DNA from: Myxococcaceae bacterium JPH2
Lineage (GTDB): Bacteria; Myxococcota; Myxococcia; Myxococcales; Myxococcaceae
Length of the DNA: 64,000 nucleotides
Direction: 5' to 3'
Assembly: GCA_016458225.1 (NCBI GenBank)
Contig: JAEMGR010000023.1
Location: forward strand, 1-64,000
The stretch's first letter is position 1, and the number at the start of each line of letters is the position of its first letter. The position numbers were made by a program, and so were the translations under genes. The notes under the pieces were generated by a model. That model was given only the letters and a program-made list of their open reading frames with translations. It did not search any database and had not been told where the DNA came from. Positions 1 through 9,737 of this stretch are shown piece after piece.

Positions 1-647
1 GAAGTCCCGCCAGAGGCATGGGTGTGCATGTCCGCGGGCGCAGGAACCAAAGGCCCTCGCCGCTACGAGTGGGCCCGGCTTCGCCTCAATCGCCACCTGG
101 GGCTGTCTCGCTGGCTTCTCTTCCGGCGAAGCCTCTCGGATGGGAAGGTGGCCTTCTACGTGGCCCATGCCCGCCGCAATGCCTCATTGGCTTCGCTGGT
201 GAGGGTGGCCGGCAGTCGGTGGGTGATTGAGGAGGACTTCGAGTCCTCCAAGGGCGAAGTGGGCCTGGCTGACTATGAGGTACGCACGTGGACGGCGTGG
301 CATCGACACATGACGCTGTGTCTGGTGGCTCACGTCTTCCTCGCCGCGGCACGGGCACTTGCCAACCTCGGACCTCAGGAGGGTTTGCCCCCAAAAGCCC
401 TCGGCCTGCCGACGCGAAGAAACCCCATGCGGGCGTTTCTCGGTCGGCGCGGCCTGCATTGACTCTCCTTGTCCGATTCTCCGTCCAAGAGGTGCGCGGG
501 CTGCTGGTGACCCTGCTCCGACGCGCTGTTGCTCCAATTGAGCACGTCTTGGCCTGGAGTCGCTGGCGCCGCCACCATCAAGCCGTCGCCATCGTCTGCC
601 ATTACCGGACTCACGGCGCTCGTCTCAATCTACGACTGCAGGACTAA
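1..647 (+). pseudogene. IS701-family-like transposase, C-terminal part, frameshifted
   Basis: The reading frame is open from base 1, so the 5' part lies outside the window. Frame 1 (1-462) carries the C-terminal part of a DDE transposase: an SAGAGTKGPR...WAR stretch, then a W-IEE-F-K-E-GL-YEVR block whose Glu is the likely last catalytic acid, then W-H--L-L--H. Frame 1 stops at 460-462. The expected C-terminal tail (LLVRFSVQEVRGLL, then EHVLAWSRWRRHHQA) continues in frame 3 to a TAA at 645-647. One indel at about 400-470 therefore splits the gene. I read this as a dead IS copy; programmed frameshifting is less likely because no slippery heptamer is obvious. Terminal inverted repeats were not identified. 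Confidence 0.75.
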
Positions 648-684
648 CGAAATCGCGCAATCTTGAGCATCCATTCTGCCTGCC

Positions 685-722
685 ATGCCAGGACGGCGAG
701 CAATGCACTCGCCGTCCTGCAT
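685..722. terminator. Hairpin between transposase remnant and Rhs immunity gene
   Basis: A perfect 11-bp stem (690-700 with 708-718, 7-base loop) is extended by ATGC/GCAT (685-688 with 719-722) around one bulged C. It lies between the plus-strand transposase remnant and the end of the minus-strand gene at 844, where a bidirectional terminator is expected. No T-run follows on either strand. Confidence 0.5.
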
Positions 723-843
723 CCCCTTCGCCGTCCATGCAGGGCCCGAAGCAAGGAACGGGTCCTGTGCCGAACCCGCTCCATCCAACGACTAAATCAA
801 TCCCAGCAAAACACAACGACTCAACAATCCGGCTCGCGCCGAC

Positions 844-1383
844 TCATCCAGGCAACTGCGCTCCCTTTCGATACTCCGCTCGCATCGAGACATACTCCGC
901 ATTCTCTCTTGCGATCCACTCAATAGCAGATGAGCCAAAATAGCGCCCCCCTTGCCGCTTCAAGCATTTCCTAACCACGCTCAACACTTTCTTCGCCCAC
1001 AAGCGAAACTCTTCTCCCTTTTCAACCCACTCACGACTCTCGCCATAGAAACCATCAACATAATAGATTCGCCCAGAATCAAGAGCCTCGCCGTCAAACT
1101 TACAGTCCGTATATTCCACTACTGGCGACACCAGAGAATCCACCTCCCAGTACCCTTGAGTCGGAATATGCCGCACCACGACGCTTCTCAAATCACTCAT
1201 GCGCACAAGATAATAGAAGAACCAGCGCCGCCCTTTCTCCTCAAAATCGAACCCAGAAACAATTCGCGGCTCCGGCCCATCGGAGCGGCTCGTAATAATA
1301 ACCATCGGCTCAATCGCATCAACACCCAGCCGAATCCGCTCAACATCATCAGGCAACGCAAAGAAATTCACTTGATGACCCAT
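844..1383 (-). CDS. Candidate immunity protein of the Rhs toxin
   Basis: A 179-residue protein with no signal peptide or membrane segment, so cytoplasmic. I do not recognise the family. It starts MGHQVNFFALPDD and is rich in aromatic residues and in alternating strand-like segments, as many polymorphic-toxin immunity proteins are. The start is fixed by GGAGG four bases before the ATG. It begins 9 bases after the Rhs stop codon, on the same strand and with the same low G+C. Position straight after the toxic tip is the standard place for the cognate immunity gene; this role is inferred from context, not from a matched family. Confidence 0.6.
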   Translation of the reverse strand: MGHQVNFFALPDDVERIRLGVDAIEPMVIITSRSDGPEPRIVSGFDFEEKGRRWFFYYLVRMSDLRSVVVRHIPTQGYWEVDSLVSPVVEYTDCKFDGEALDSGRIYYVDGFYGESREWVEKGEEFRLWAKKVLSVVRKCLKRQGGRYFGSSAIEWIARENAEYVSMRAEYRKGAQLPG

Positions 1384-1392
1384 ACATCCTCC

Positions 1393-4300
1393 TCACTCCC
1401 CCGACGGGAGAATATTGTAGGGGTGAAAGAACGGGCGTATCCCCGTTTGCGTCTCGAGATCCTGAATAGCCTTTCTCTCACGCGACACAGGCAAACCACT
1501 CTGCGTTTGTCGCCCGACCTGGTGCAGTTCCACAAGAGTCTTGGTGACAGGATCTACAGCAGCGACATCAGCATAACGAACGGACTTCAGGCCATCTGTA
1601 ATCTCTACCCTGAGCTCCTCTTTTGCTGTCAGCCCTCGAGTTGTCACCTCCTCCACAATCTCTTTGACCTTCGCCTGATGTTCTGGCCCACCCTTCTTCC
1701 CATATGGGTTCGGTGGTCTCTTCAGGCATTCCGGCATCGGCTTGCACTTGCCTGCCCCCGCGCCCTCAGCAGATGGCTCCGGTTCGGGCTCTTCTGCACC
1801 CGTTTCTTCCACCTCTTTTGCAGCCTCTGTCGTGGCATCCGTCGTGCTCGTCGGCGCGGTTTCGGCCACCCCAGGCGGACTGTCTTCAGGCTTTGAAGCA
1901 TCGCAAGGCCCCCCACCCCCTTCGCATGACGGCCCATCGAGCTGACTGGGCGCGAGGAGCACAAGGATGCCAAAGCTAGCCGCCCCACTACCAATACCCA
2001 TCTGACGCAGCGCAGACAGGAACAACGGCTCACCAGTCGCAACACTTGTATTCTGGAGGAGAGGAGCGCCCACTACAAAGCTAGCAAAAAAGCTCCGATT
2101 CCCTTTCGAACTCCCGCCGGAGAACCACGCCCGATTGGAGCCCGCACGAGCGTAGGCATCCCCAAATGCATCGTCCAAACTTCCCCCCACCGACACAAAG
2201 CAGGCCCCCTGCCCAGCAGCATCAGGGATAGTGCACTCCTCTTCATTGGCTGCTGCAAATACCTTAGCCCTGCGTCGGAGAGTGCCCCCGGGCCCATGAT
2301 TAGCGCCAGCCCCGCCACTGCCCCAGTCATCATAGGCAACCTCCCTGGGCAGGAACCCAGTAGGGTCCGTATAGCGAAGCGGGTTATTGTAAACATACGA
2401 ATACCGATTGAGCGCCTGACTTGATAGCGGATTCGGAATGAAAGCATCAGGACTGAGAAAACGAGCAAGCACGGAATCATACACACGCCCGCGCATATTG
2501 ATGAGTCCGAACTCATCATCATGCTCATGCCCCGTGAATCCCTGACGCACATTACCCCCGCCCCGAGAAACAGGCGTCGACAGGGAGTGAGGATATCGTC
2601 GCCCGCCGAAAGGCTCATATTTCAATCGTTCAACAACCTGTCCTCCAGCATCAGTAACAACCCCAACACTTCCAAGACTATCGACATGAAGATAGCTTGT
2701 CTCATCCCGACGCAAAACACTGTCCGAATCGACCGTCCAAACCACCTGCGCGACTGGCCCTTCAGCGCCGACAACACTAAACACGTGCACCGCCGCGCCG
2801 GCAACACTGCGCCTCTCCTGATACAGCCCACCAATATAGGTTGTGACCTCTTCAGGCGTCCTCTTAACGACGCGAGAACCAATAGCATCGTAGCGAAAAC
2901 TGGCCTCAACGGCCCCACCAACAATACGCCGAGGGAGATCAAACGTAGTGTACTCGACCAAACGCCCCGGCGCTGTCAGTTGATTTCCCTTTGCATCATA
3001 CGTGTACCCGCCCATCGTCGTTCGGGTGACAGCATGAGGCCCTGCTCCTCCAGTGCCTTCATAGAAATAGTTAAGAGTCTGCCCCTGACCGTCCCGCTTC
3101 GTCAGGTTTCCTATTTCATCATACGAATAAACAACCTGAGACGAGCTGCAATTCTGAAAAACAGACCACTGACTAAGCCGCTCAAGGCTATCATATCGAA
3201 ACTCTTCACTTATCTGCCCTACTCTGTCATGTCGCCCTCGAAGATTCCCGTTGGGTTCATATTCATAAGCAAGAGTCTGGAGGGATTGCCCCCCAATACT
3301 CGTATCCATGAAGATTGGTCGACCCCGCAAATCATACCTACGCACGCCAACCAGGCCATTTCCAAACGACTCGCCTGTCAACTGCCCTACGCCATTGCGA
3401 CTCAACGCACTCCAATAGGTACTGCCTCCACCTGCGCCGCGAACAGCGCGCAAGTGGCCCCATTCTGCGTATTCGTTTTCCACCACAAGCCTGCGACCAG
3501 CAACTTGCGGATACGCTATTGATTGCAGGCGGCCATATGAATCATATGTCCTGTTTATGGGGGCGAACAACCGCGCCTCAACACTCCAGGTCTCCGTCAC
3601 GAGACGCGAGAGCGAGTCATAAGAATAAACAGCGACAGTGTCATCCAGGAAGGACCCCGTATCCGTGCCTTCCTGGATGTGGTTTGCGAGCTTTCCTATC
3701 CCATTCGGAGACACATCCCAGCCGAATCGAGAAATGCCATCTCGATTGGTCAGCATCACCACCCGCCCAAGAGAATCTCGCGTATACGCAGTCACATCAC
3801 CATTTCCATCGGTAACATTCAGCACCTCACCGAACGGACTATAGTTGGTGATCTGCAGCCCTCTATCGGAGTCTCGAACGAGAACAGCTCGTCCCAGCTT
3901 GTCATACTCGAACGCAGTACCTTTCCCATAGCCATCAAGTATGGTCGTCTTGACCCCGAATGGCCCATACGAATACTGCGTCACAACATGACGTCCCCCG
4001 CCAGGAGCATCACTCCATTCGTCAGTGCTTGTCCTCGGTCTTCCCAGGGCATCCAACTGAATGATGCGCTCGTTCCCCTTTTCGTCCCGCTCGGAAATCT
4101 GACCGCCGACATAGCGTGTTGTTCGAACAGTGCCATCAGAGTTTGTTTGGGCAACAACTCGCCCCAGGGCATCATATAAAAATCGAGTAACAACAGACTG
4201 ATAGCCCGTTGGAGACGGTGACCAAGAGGCTACCAATCGACCCAACTCATCATACTCATAAACAGAGCGAACATCTTCGCCACCAAATGCCTTCCACTGC

Positions 4301-7300
4301 TCACTCAAGCGACGCCCAAACTTATCGTACGCCGACACTGTTTTCTGTCCGCCCGCGACAGAAGACACAACCTCCCACGAACAAGGCGCAGCGCAGGCGC
4401 GATACGAGACAGTCACATCACTCAGTGTTGGGTTGTCTTGCTTTCGCAATCGCCCAAAACCATCAAACTGAGCCGAGATTGAAACTCCATTAACATCTGA
4501 TCGCGACGCCAGAACACCAAGGCCCGGATGATAGGCAAACCTCACAACATGCCCCATCGCGTTCCTGCTTTCGATAGGGTACACGCGATCCAACGGATCG
4601 TACTCAAAGAAGACAGAGCGAGGAGAATACCCGGCCGCCTCCTGTCTTGTCTCTACGACAAGTCCATCCGACGCGCGAACATAGGTCGTAGACAACTGAA
4701 ATCTGGCATCTCCAGGCTCAACAACAAGACTCTCCAGCAGCCCCGTTTGCGCGGAGTAAGTATAGCCAGTAACTCTCGTAACGGCAGTCGCCCCCACGGT
4801 ACTGACTTCCGACTCACGCTGAACGAGCTCGACCAGCCAGTCCGACACATTGGCAGGATAGTATTGAAGCTCACGAACGTCATCCTGGATGACCTCTCCG
4901 CCGGCCGAGACTGTTCGCCGAACCTTTTTGAGATTTCCGTATGTCGTTTCATACTCCCATATGGAGGCTGATCGCTGCTGCAATCCCTGAGTTGCCCCTT
5001 CAGTCTTGAACCTCTCGTAGGACTCAGTCCATCCGGAGGCAGGAAGCACCGTGAGGATCTTCTGACCATCCAAAACATCACGGACGCTGGCAGCGTACTG
5101 ACTCTCTTGATGTTGACGATGGACTCTCGCAGACCCAACATCCTCAATCTGAGAAACGACACGCCCGGGCAGCTTCGCATAGGGGTAGAAGGTCCCCAAC
5201 CTGGAGTGGTTGTCCGATTCGGTCCGAACCGTTGCCCCCGACAGCCCGTCCCGCGCCACAATCGCTGCGAATCCAAGCCACCCACGACCAAGTATGTCCG
5301 AGCGGCCATCCTCGTACTGAAAATTCGTTGGCCGCCAACCCCCACTACCCATCTCCGAGCGAACTTCCGAAACAAGCCACATGCCATCATGCACACATCG
5401 CTGCGGCGCAACACAGGCAAAGCTCGGAGTATAGACGCTAGAATCCGTTATGGGCTTATAGGAAAACTCCATCCGAGCACCAGCACTGTCCTGCACACCA
5501 AGCAAGAGCGCAGAAGGAAGTCCTTTACGCAAATACAAACGAAGCGTCCCATCAACAACCTGTACCAGGTCGCGCAGGCCGTCCCCATTGAAATCCAAAA
5601 GCTGACTAAGACCATACCCTCCCAAAGTAGCGGGCTCGCCTTGCGGAATGGTCAGAACTCTACAAGTGAAGCCGGCCCCCGTAGACACCAGGACCTTTAC
5701 CAACTGAGGCCCTACGTCATCCCCTCGGCGCCCCAAAAGCACAAGGTCCTCACGGCCGTCTTGATTATAGTCAAAGACTCTGACTCCATTATCACCCAAG
5801 AACGCAGGGAGCTTGCAGTCCGCCGGCAGCGTTTGAAGGGCACCTACCGCAAAGCCACCTCCCGTATTAATCTGAACGGAAACGTCCCCTCCAGCATCTT
5901 GCGCAGCAATCGCATCCGGCAGGCCATCCCCATTAACATCAGCAAAAAGAATCTGAGGACCATCAGCGGTCTCGTCATCATCCTTATCTGCATCTAGGCG
6001 CGTAAGCGTTGTCTCGCTCTTCTCCCAAACTCCATTGCGAACACTTAGCGCCCAATAATTCAGCCCCACCTTCTCATAAATGTGCCCCCCGCCAGGAACT
6101 TCAACACTGCGCTTCTCGGTGAACAGCAGGCTGCTGCGGTTCGTGCCGTCCAGATTCGCAACCATCTGCGCATTATCATTAACATCCGAAACAACGATGT
6201 CCGAGTAGGGACCAAAACTACCACCCAGATTCGAGCGACAACTCAACTGAATATGATTATTCACTTCACGGAGGCGGATCAGATCCGGGTAGCCATCTCC
6301 ATCAAAATCCGAAACCCACGGCGAATTCTTCAATCTCTCCGAATCCACCTCCAGTTCGCGCAAGTCAAACTTAGTGCCATTGAACACATAGTGACCGACG
6401 CGATTCAATATACTCGGGCCGCCAGTATTCTCCCATCGGAGTGTCGAGACATCAATGCGTCCATCCGCATCGAGATCTGAAAAACGCTCACCACCCATCG
6501 AATATTCATCAGGAAGATCGACCGGATAATCCAGTCCAAACCCATCAGCAGAAGCTAGGCGCATCCTCCATCCTGGCAAACGCCCCGTCTCTGCTCTCGT
6601 ATACAGGAGGTCGTCTCGGCCATCGCCATTCACGTCAACTGAGTGGAGATTGCGCTTTACATCCGCGATGCCTGTATTTATTTCCTCATATTCAAGACTA
6701 CCAGAAGCCCAGCTAAACACTACAGGACGCATGCAGACACCAAGACCATCACACTGCGTCACACTCGAAAGCAAGCTGGCCCCGTCTTCAGCCCCCGTAC
6801 TGATGCGACTTGTCGGATCCTGGACATACGAAAACTCATAGCTCCGAACAAGCCCAGCTACAGTAGGATTGGGAGCAAGCATCCGCAGGCGAGCTAGCCG
6901 CTTTGTGTTCTTCAACTTAAAGCCAGCCGTGTACGAAATTGCTGAGTCGGGCCTTGCTTCTGGCTGGTAGTCAAAAACAACGGAACGCGTGGGTCCTTGA
7001 CTCGGTCCTCCCGTGTACTCAATTCGTTCAAGCCACTGTTCATAGGCTCCTTGAATTGAAGTCGCCCCTCCTCCTCCGCCACCCTCGTCCTGGCCGTAGA
7101 AGTACGAGATATAGTTGCCGCTTCGATCCTCCACACGCACCAACGACCAAGCGAGTCGATTCAGTTTGCCATCTCGACTCTCCGCCACGCCGCCCAGGCC
7201 ATACGGCCTGGCACTCACTCGCTGCCCTTGCAGTGTCGAATTGTTCAGCTTGCCGAACGTAAGAATGCGCCCGTCCTTCATGTACACACGAAACTGCGCT

Positions 7301-7848
7301 GGCCCGAGAGCATCCGCGTCAAGCGAGACCACCTTGATAAACGTATCCATCTCTGTGCGATACTCAGCACCGGATGCACCATAAACTCCACTCATCAGAA
7401 CGAGACGCTGGCCGTCCAAACAAAACGCATCCGCCTGGGTGAACGTTACGGTTTCCACACGACCGTCTTGCGCCATGGTTCTTCGACAGCGAGCAATGGT
7501 CGACACCGGACCTAACGTCCAGCCCAATCCTACCGGCCCGTTCCCAGCTCTACTCTGATAAGAGAGGACCAAGTCCGGTTGCATTCCCGCGCGGCCGGCA
7601 GGAACCCAGATAGGAAGAGAATACGTCGCGGCGCCATCCGGACTTGCCGCTCCTGTCCCTGTCAATTTTCCAACTGTATATCCATCAGCAGCGAGCTCAG
7701 TTGGAATAATTGCGTCGGGCGACATGTCAAGACGCACAAGTGCGCTATGCGCCGACGACCCGTGTGCTCCCCAGTCCTCGCTGTCCTGAACACAGGACAA
7801 CGCAACCAGCAGCAGCAACCCTGTAAATCTCCATTGCTTACTTTTCAT
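1393..7848 (-). CDS. SpvB/Rhs YD-repeat polymorphic toxin
   Basis: A 2,151-residue secreted or surface protein. The ATG at 7848, with AGGGA just upstream, puts a hydrophobic leader (LLLLVALSC) at the N-terminus; the Cys could be lipidated but the lipobox is weak. Next comes an SpvB-like segment (SLPIWVPAGRAGMQPDLVLS), then FG-GAP/VCBS-type calcium repeats (DVNGDGRDDLL, DFDGDGYPDLI, DFNGDGLRDLV). A long run of YD repeats follows, then the Rhs core ending LARFLSPD...NRYSYVYNNPLRYTDPTG. After this come about 230 variable residues: a Gly/Ser segment, a Pro/Glu/Thr linker and a C-terminal tip of about 100 residues with R-Y-A-D-V and V-E-L-H-Q-V-G motifs. The cage encloses the tip as in other Rhs toxins. 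Its G+C is much lower than its surroundings (27 of 60 at 2641-2700), a sign of transfer. Confidence 0.9.
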   Translation of the reverse strand: MKSKQWRFTGLLLLVALSCVQDSEDWGAHGSSAHSALVRLDMSPDAIIPTELAADGYTVGKLTGTGAASPDGAATYSLPIWVPAGRAGMQPDLVLSYQSRAGNGPVGLGWTLGPVSTIARCRRTMAQDGRVETVTFTQADAFCLDGQRLVLMSGVYGASGAEYRTEMDTFIKVVSLDADALGPAQFRVYMKDGRILTFGKLNNSTLQGQRVSARPYGLGGVAESRDGKLNRLAWSLVRVEDRSGNYISYFYGQDEGGGGGGATSIQGAYEQWLERIEYTGGPSQGPTRSVVFDYQPEARPDSAISYTAGFKLKNTKRLARLRMLAPNPTVAGLVRSYEFSYVQDPTSRISTGAEDGASLLSSVTQCDGLGVCMRPVVFSWASGSLEYEEINTGIADVKRNLHSVDVNGDGRDDLLYTRAETGRLPGWRMRLASADGFGLDYPVDLPDEYSMGGERFSDLDADGRIDVSTLRWENTGGPSILNRVGHYVFNGTKFDLRELEVDSERLKNSPWVSDFDGDGYPDLIRLREVNNHIQLSCRSNLGGSFGPYSDIVVSDVNDNAQMVANLDGTNRSSLLFTEKRSVEVPGGGHIYEKVGLNYWALSVRNGVWEKSETTLTRLDADKDDDETADGPQILFADVNGDGLPDAIAAQDAGGDVSVQINTGGGFAVGALQTLPADCKLPAFLGDNGVRVFDYNQDGREDLVLLGRRGDDVGPQLVKVLVSTGAGFTCRVLTIPQGEPATLGGYGLSQLLDFNGDGLRDLVQVVDGTLRLYLRKGLPSALLLGVQDSAGARMEFSYKPITDSSVYTPSFACVAPQRCVHDGMWLVSEVRSEMGSGGWRPTNFQYEDGRSDILGRGWLGFAAIVARDGLSGATVRTESDNHSRLGTFYPYAKLPGRVVSQIEDVGSARVHRQHQESQYAASVRDVLDGQKILTVLPASGWTESYERFKTEGATQGLQQRSASIWEYETTYGNLKKVRRTVSAGGEVIQDDVRELQYYPANVSDWLVELVQRESEVSTVGATAVTRVTGYTYSAQTGLLESLVVEPGDARFQLSTTYVRASDGLVVETRQEAAGYSPRSVFFEYDPLDRVYPIESRNAMGHVVRFAYHPGLGVLASRSDVNGVSISAQFDGFGRLRKQDNPTLSDVTVSYRACAAPCSWEVVSSVAGGQKTVSAYDKFGRRLSEQWKAFGGEDVRSVYEYDELGRLVASWSPSPTGYQSVVTRFLYDALGRVVAQTNSDGTVRTTRYVGGQISERDEKGNERIIQLDALGRPRTSTDEWSDAPGGGRHVVTQYSYGPFGVKTTILDGYGKGTAFEYDKLGRAVLVRDSDRGLQITNYSPFGEVLNVTDGNGDVTAYTRDSLGRVVMLTNRDGISRFGWDVSPNGIGKLANHIQEGTDTGSFLDDTVAVYSYDSLSRLVTETWSVEARLFAPINRTYDSYGRLQSIAYPQVAGRRLVVENEYAEWGHLRAVRGAGGGSTYWSALSRNGVGQLTGESFGNGLVGVRRYDLRGRPIFMDTSIGGQSLQTLAYEYEPNGNLRGRHDRVGQISEEFRYDSLERLSQWSVFQNCSSSQVVYSYDEIGNLTKRDGQGQTLNYFYEGTGGAGPHAVTRTTMGGYTYDAKGNQLTAPGRLVEYTTFDLPRRIVGGAVEASFRYDAIGSRVVKRTPEEVTTYIGGLYQERRSVAGAAVHVFSVVGAEGPVAQVVWTVDSDSVLRRDETSYLHVDSLGSVGVVTDAGGQVVERLKYEPFGGRRYPHSLSTPVSRGGGNVRQGFTGHEHDDEFGLINMRGRVYDSVLARFLSPDAFIPNPLSSQALNRYSYVYNNPLRYTDPTGFLPREVAYDDWGSGGAGANHGPGGTLRRRAKVFAAANEEECTIPDAAGQGACFVSVGGSLDDAFGDAYARAGSNRAWFSGGSSKGNRSFFASFVVGAPLLQNTSVATGEPLFLSALRQMGIGSGAASFGILVLLAPSQLDGPSCEGGGGPCDASKPEDSPPGVAETAPTSTTDATTEAAKEVEETGAEEPEPEPSAEGAGAGKCKPMPECLKRPPNPYGKKGGPEHQAKVKEIVEEVTTRGLTAKEELRVEITDGLKSVRYADVAAVDPVTKTLVELHQVGRQTQSGLPVSRERKAIQDLETQTGIRPFFHPYNILPSGE

Positions 7849-7947
7849 TTTCCCTGGGCCGAATAGTAAATATTCACAAGCAATTAAATAGCCAGACTCC
7901 CATCCCACTCATCTCTCCCTACCACCAGACTCCTTTGTCGTGCATCC

Positions 7948-9621
7948 TCACGGCGAGCCCCCATCCCAAGTGCGTGATTCGCTGGAACTGCCTTTCCCGC
8001 CGGTGCAAACACCTGCCTTGCAATAACTCCCTGCACCACAAGTCCCGCAGTTGATGGTGCCACCACAACCATTTGCAACGCTGCCACACTCGACATCACA
8101 TGCTGTCGCTGCGGTCATCGGGGTGCAGCCACATACGTTAGCGACACCTCCACCGCTACATGTGTTGTAGCCAGAGCAAACTCCACAGCTATACGTGCCC
8201 CCACAGCCATTGGGTACGGTGCCGCAGTTCTTTCCAGTGCATGCTGCAGCCTGTGTCTGTGGCGTGCATCCACACACATTGGCAGTTCCGCCGCCACCAC
8301 AGGTATTACTACCGGTACACGTTCCGCAGGAGTACTGGCCCCCGCACCCATTTGCGACAAGTCCGCAATTCTTTCCTGCGCAGGCTGAGACCTGAGTTTG
8401 AGGAGTGCACCCGCACACATTGGTAGTCCCACCTCCGCCACAGGTATTACTGCCGGTACACGTTCCGCAGTCGTACTGGCCGCCGCAACCATTTGAGACA
8501 AACCCGCAGTTCTTCCCCGCCCCTGAACACGCCACTGTGAGTGCAACGGGAGAGCAACCACATACGTTGGCGACACCACCACCACCACAGGTATTATTCC
8601 CAGTACACGTTCCGCAGTCATGCTGTCCGCCGCAACCATTTGAGACAAGCCCGCAACTCTTTCCCACACAAGCTGTCGCCTTGGCGATTGGCGTGCATCC
8701 ATTCAGGTAGCCACAGACATTCGCTACGCCTTCTGCGCCACACCCCATCCCCGCTGAGCACGTTCCACATTGAAGCGTGCCTCCACACCCGTCTGGCGCG
8801 CCCCCACAGTTCTTCCCGAGTTGTCCACAAGTAGCCGGCTGACACTGGCACACAGCTCCTGTCCCGTATCGACAGACATTGTCCTCATCGAACAGGCCAT
8901 CACAGTCGTTATCAAGACCGTCGCAGACCTCGGCAGGAGCCACGCACGACGACCACTGGCCTCCCACACACCGCTTCGTTGAATTGGGGCAGGGCCCATT
9001 GGGGCCCGTGCAGGTACTGGCTAGCGTGTCGCTGCCTTGTCCCAGCGCGTTATCAACCGCTCCATCTCGGTTGTCATCGACGCCGTTACAGAGCTCGGCT
9101 GATGCCACGTCACGAACACAGATACCGGCAGTGCCCGTGGTACTACATTGCCTCCGGGCGGGAGCACCTGCCAAGGCAGAGCAGTCCACCGTCTTCCCTG
9201 AAGGCACCACGCATTGCCAGCCGCCTGCAACGCATGTACTGGTGCCTGTGCACCCGTTACCCTGCGGATCACAGCTTCCAGCAGTCAAGCCTTCGTCGAT
9301 CAGACCATCCTGATCATTGTCGCAGTTATCGCAAACCTCGGCATGCTTGGCGGAACAGGCTCCGGCGAGAAGGTTCCCTTCCGGGTCGCAAGACAGGAAG
9401 CCACTCTTCCCACAAACACTGCAAGACACAGTGGAGGTCGGTGAGTAAAGACAATCTGTCCACTCACCGCCGACGCAGGTCCTCGTTCCCTTGCAAGAGT
9501 CGTTTGCACATGAGCCAGTCTGCCCATCCAAGCAAGACGCCATTACATCGGACGAAAACCCAAGATTGACAACCAATACAGCCCAAATACTGAAAAACGC
9601 CCTAAAACCCAACCGTCGCAT
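7948..9621 (-). CDS. Cys-rich secreted repeat protein with MopE-type motifs
   Basis: A 557-residue secreted protein. ATG 9621 has GGAGG ten bases upstream; an in-frame GTG three bases earlier is an alternative. The first ~28 residues are a signal peptide ending near VMAS. The N-terminal half has Cys-spaced blocks and acidic MopE-type metal-binding motifs (CDGLDNDCDGLFDE, CNGVDDNRDGAVDN). The C-terminal half is about seven tandem ~40-residue Cys/Gly units of the type NGCGG-CGTCTG-NTCGGGG-NVCGCTP, each probably disulfide-bonded. It lies about 100 bases upstream of the Rhs toxin gene on the same strand and may be cotranscribed. A cell-surface or matrix role is inferred; no enzyme motif is visible. 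Confidence 0.75.
   Translation of the reverse strand: MRRLGFRAFFSIWAVLVVNLGFSSDVMASCLDGQTGSCANDSCKGTRTCVGGEWTDCLYSPTSTVSCSVCGKSGFLSCDPEGNLLAGACSAKHAEVCDNCDNDQDGLIDEGLTAGSCDPQGNGCTGTSTCVAGGWQCVVPSGKTVDCSALAGAPARRQCSTTGTAGICVRDVASAELCNGVDDNRDGAVDNALGQGSDTLASTCTGPNGPCPNSTKRCVGGQWSSCVAPAEVCDGLDNDCDGLFDEDNVCRYGTGAVCQCQPATCGQLGKNCGGAPDGCGGTLQCGTCSAGMGCGAEGVANVCGYLNGCTPIAKATACVGKSCGLVSNGCGGQHDCGTCTGNNTCGGGGVANVCGCSPVALTVACSGAGKNCGFVSNGCGGQYDCGTCTGSNTCGGGGTTNVCGCTPQTQVSACAGKNCGLVANGCGGQYSCGTCTGSNTCGGGGTANVCGCTPQTQAAACTGKNCGTVPNGCGGTYSCGVCSGYNTCSGGGVANVCGCTPMTAATACDVECGSVANGCGGTINCGTCGAGSYCKAGVCTGGKGSSSESRTWDGGSP
8005..8822 (-). repeat. Tandem coding repeats, ~120 bp, Cys/Gly-rich units
   Basis: About seven units encode the NGCGG/CGTCTG/NTCGGGG/NVCGC module of the Cys-rich protein. 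Several neighbours are nearly identical at the nucleotide level, so unit number is likely to vary between strains by recombination or slippage. Confidence 0.7.
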
Positions 9622-9720
9622 CACCGTATGACCTCCGGGAGTCCCCCTCACCGGTTCTGAATCGAAAACGGCCAGACGCTAGTGACGGGATTCTCAACTG
9701 TCCATAGACCACGAGCGAAT

Positions 9721-9737
9721 CGAGCCTTTCAGGCTCG
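9721..9737. terminator. Short hairpin downstream of the AAA/zinc-ribbon pair
   Basis: CGAGCCT and AGGCTCG form a perfect 7-bp stem with a 3-base loop. It lies within the 290-base gap 9622-9911, downstream of the zinc-ribbon gene and upstream of the Cys-rich gene. It lacks a clear T-run, so termination is tentative. The rest of this gap shows no gene that I can support and should hold the promoter of the Cys-rich gene. Confidence 0.35.

Noticed and set aside
952..1896. A 314-residue plus-strand open frame across the immunity gene and the Rhs 3' end
   Set aside because: No start context and no recognisable domain; it overlaps two minus-strand genes with good start and stop signals.
8005..8822. 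Regularly spaced near-identical repeats that could suggest a CRISPR array
   Set aside because: The unit of ~120 bases is coding, with conserved Cys codons, and no spacer/repeat alternation of 25-40 bases or cas genes is present.
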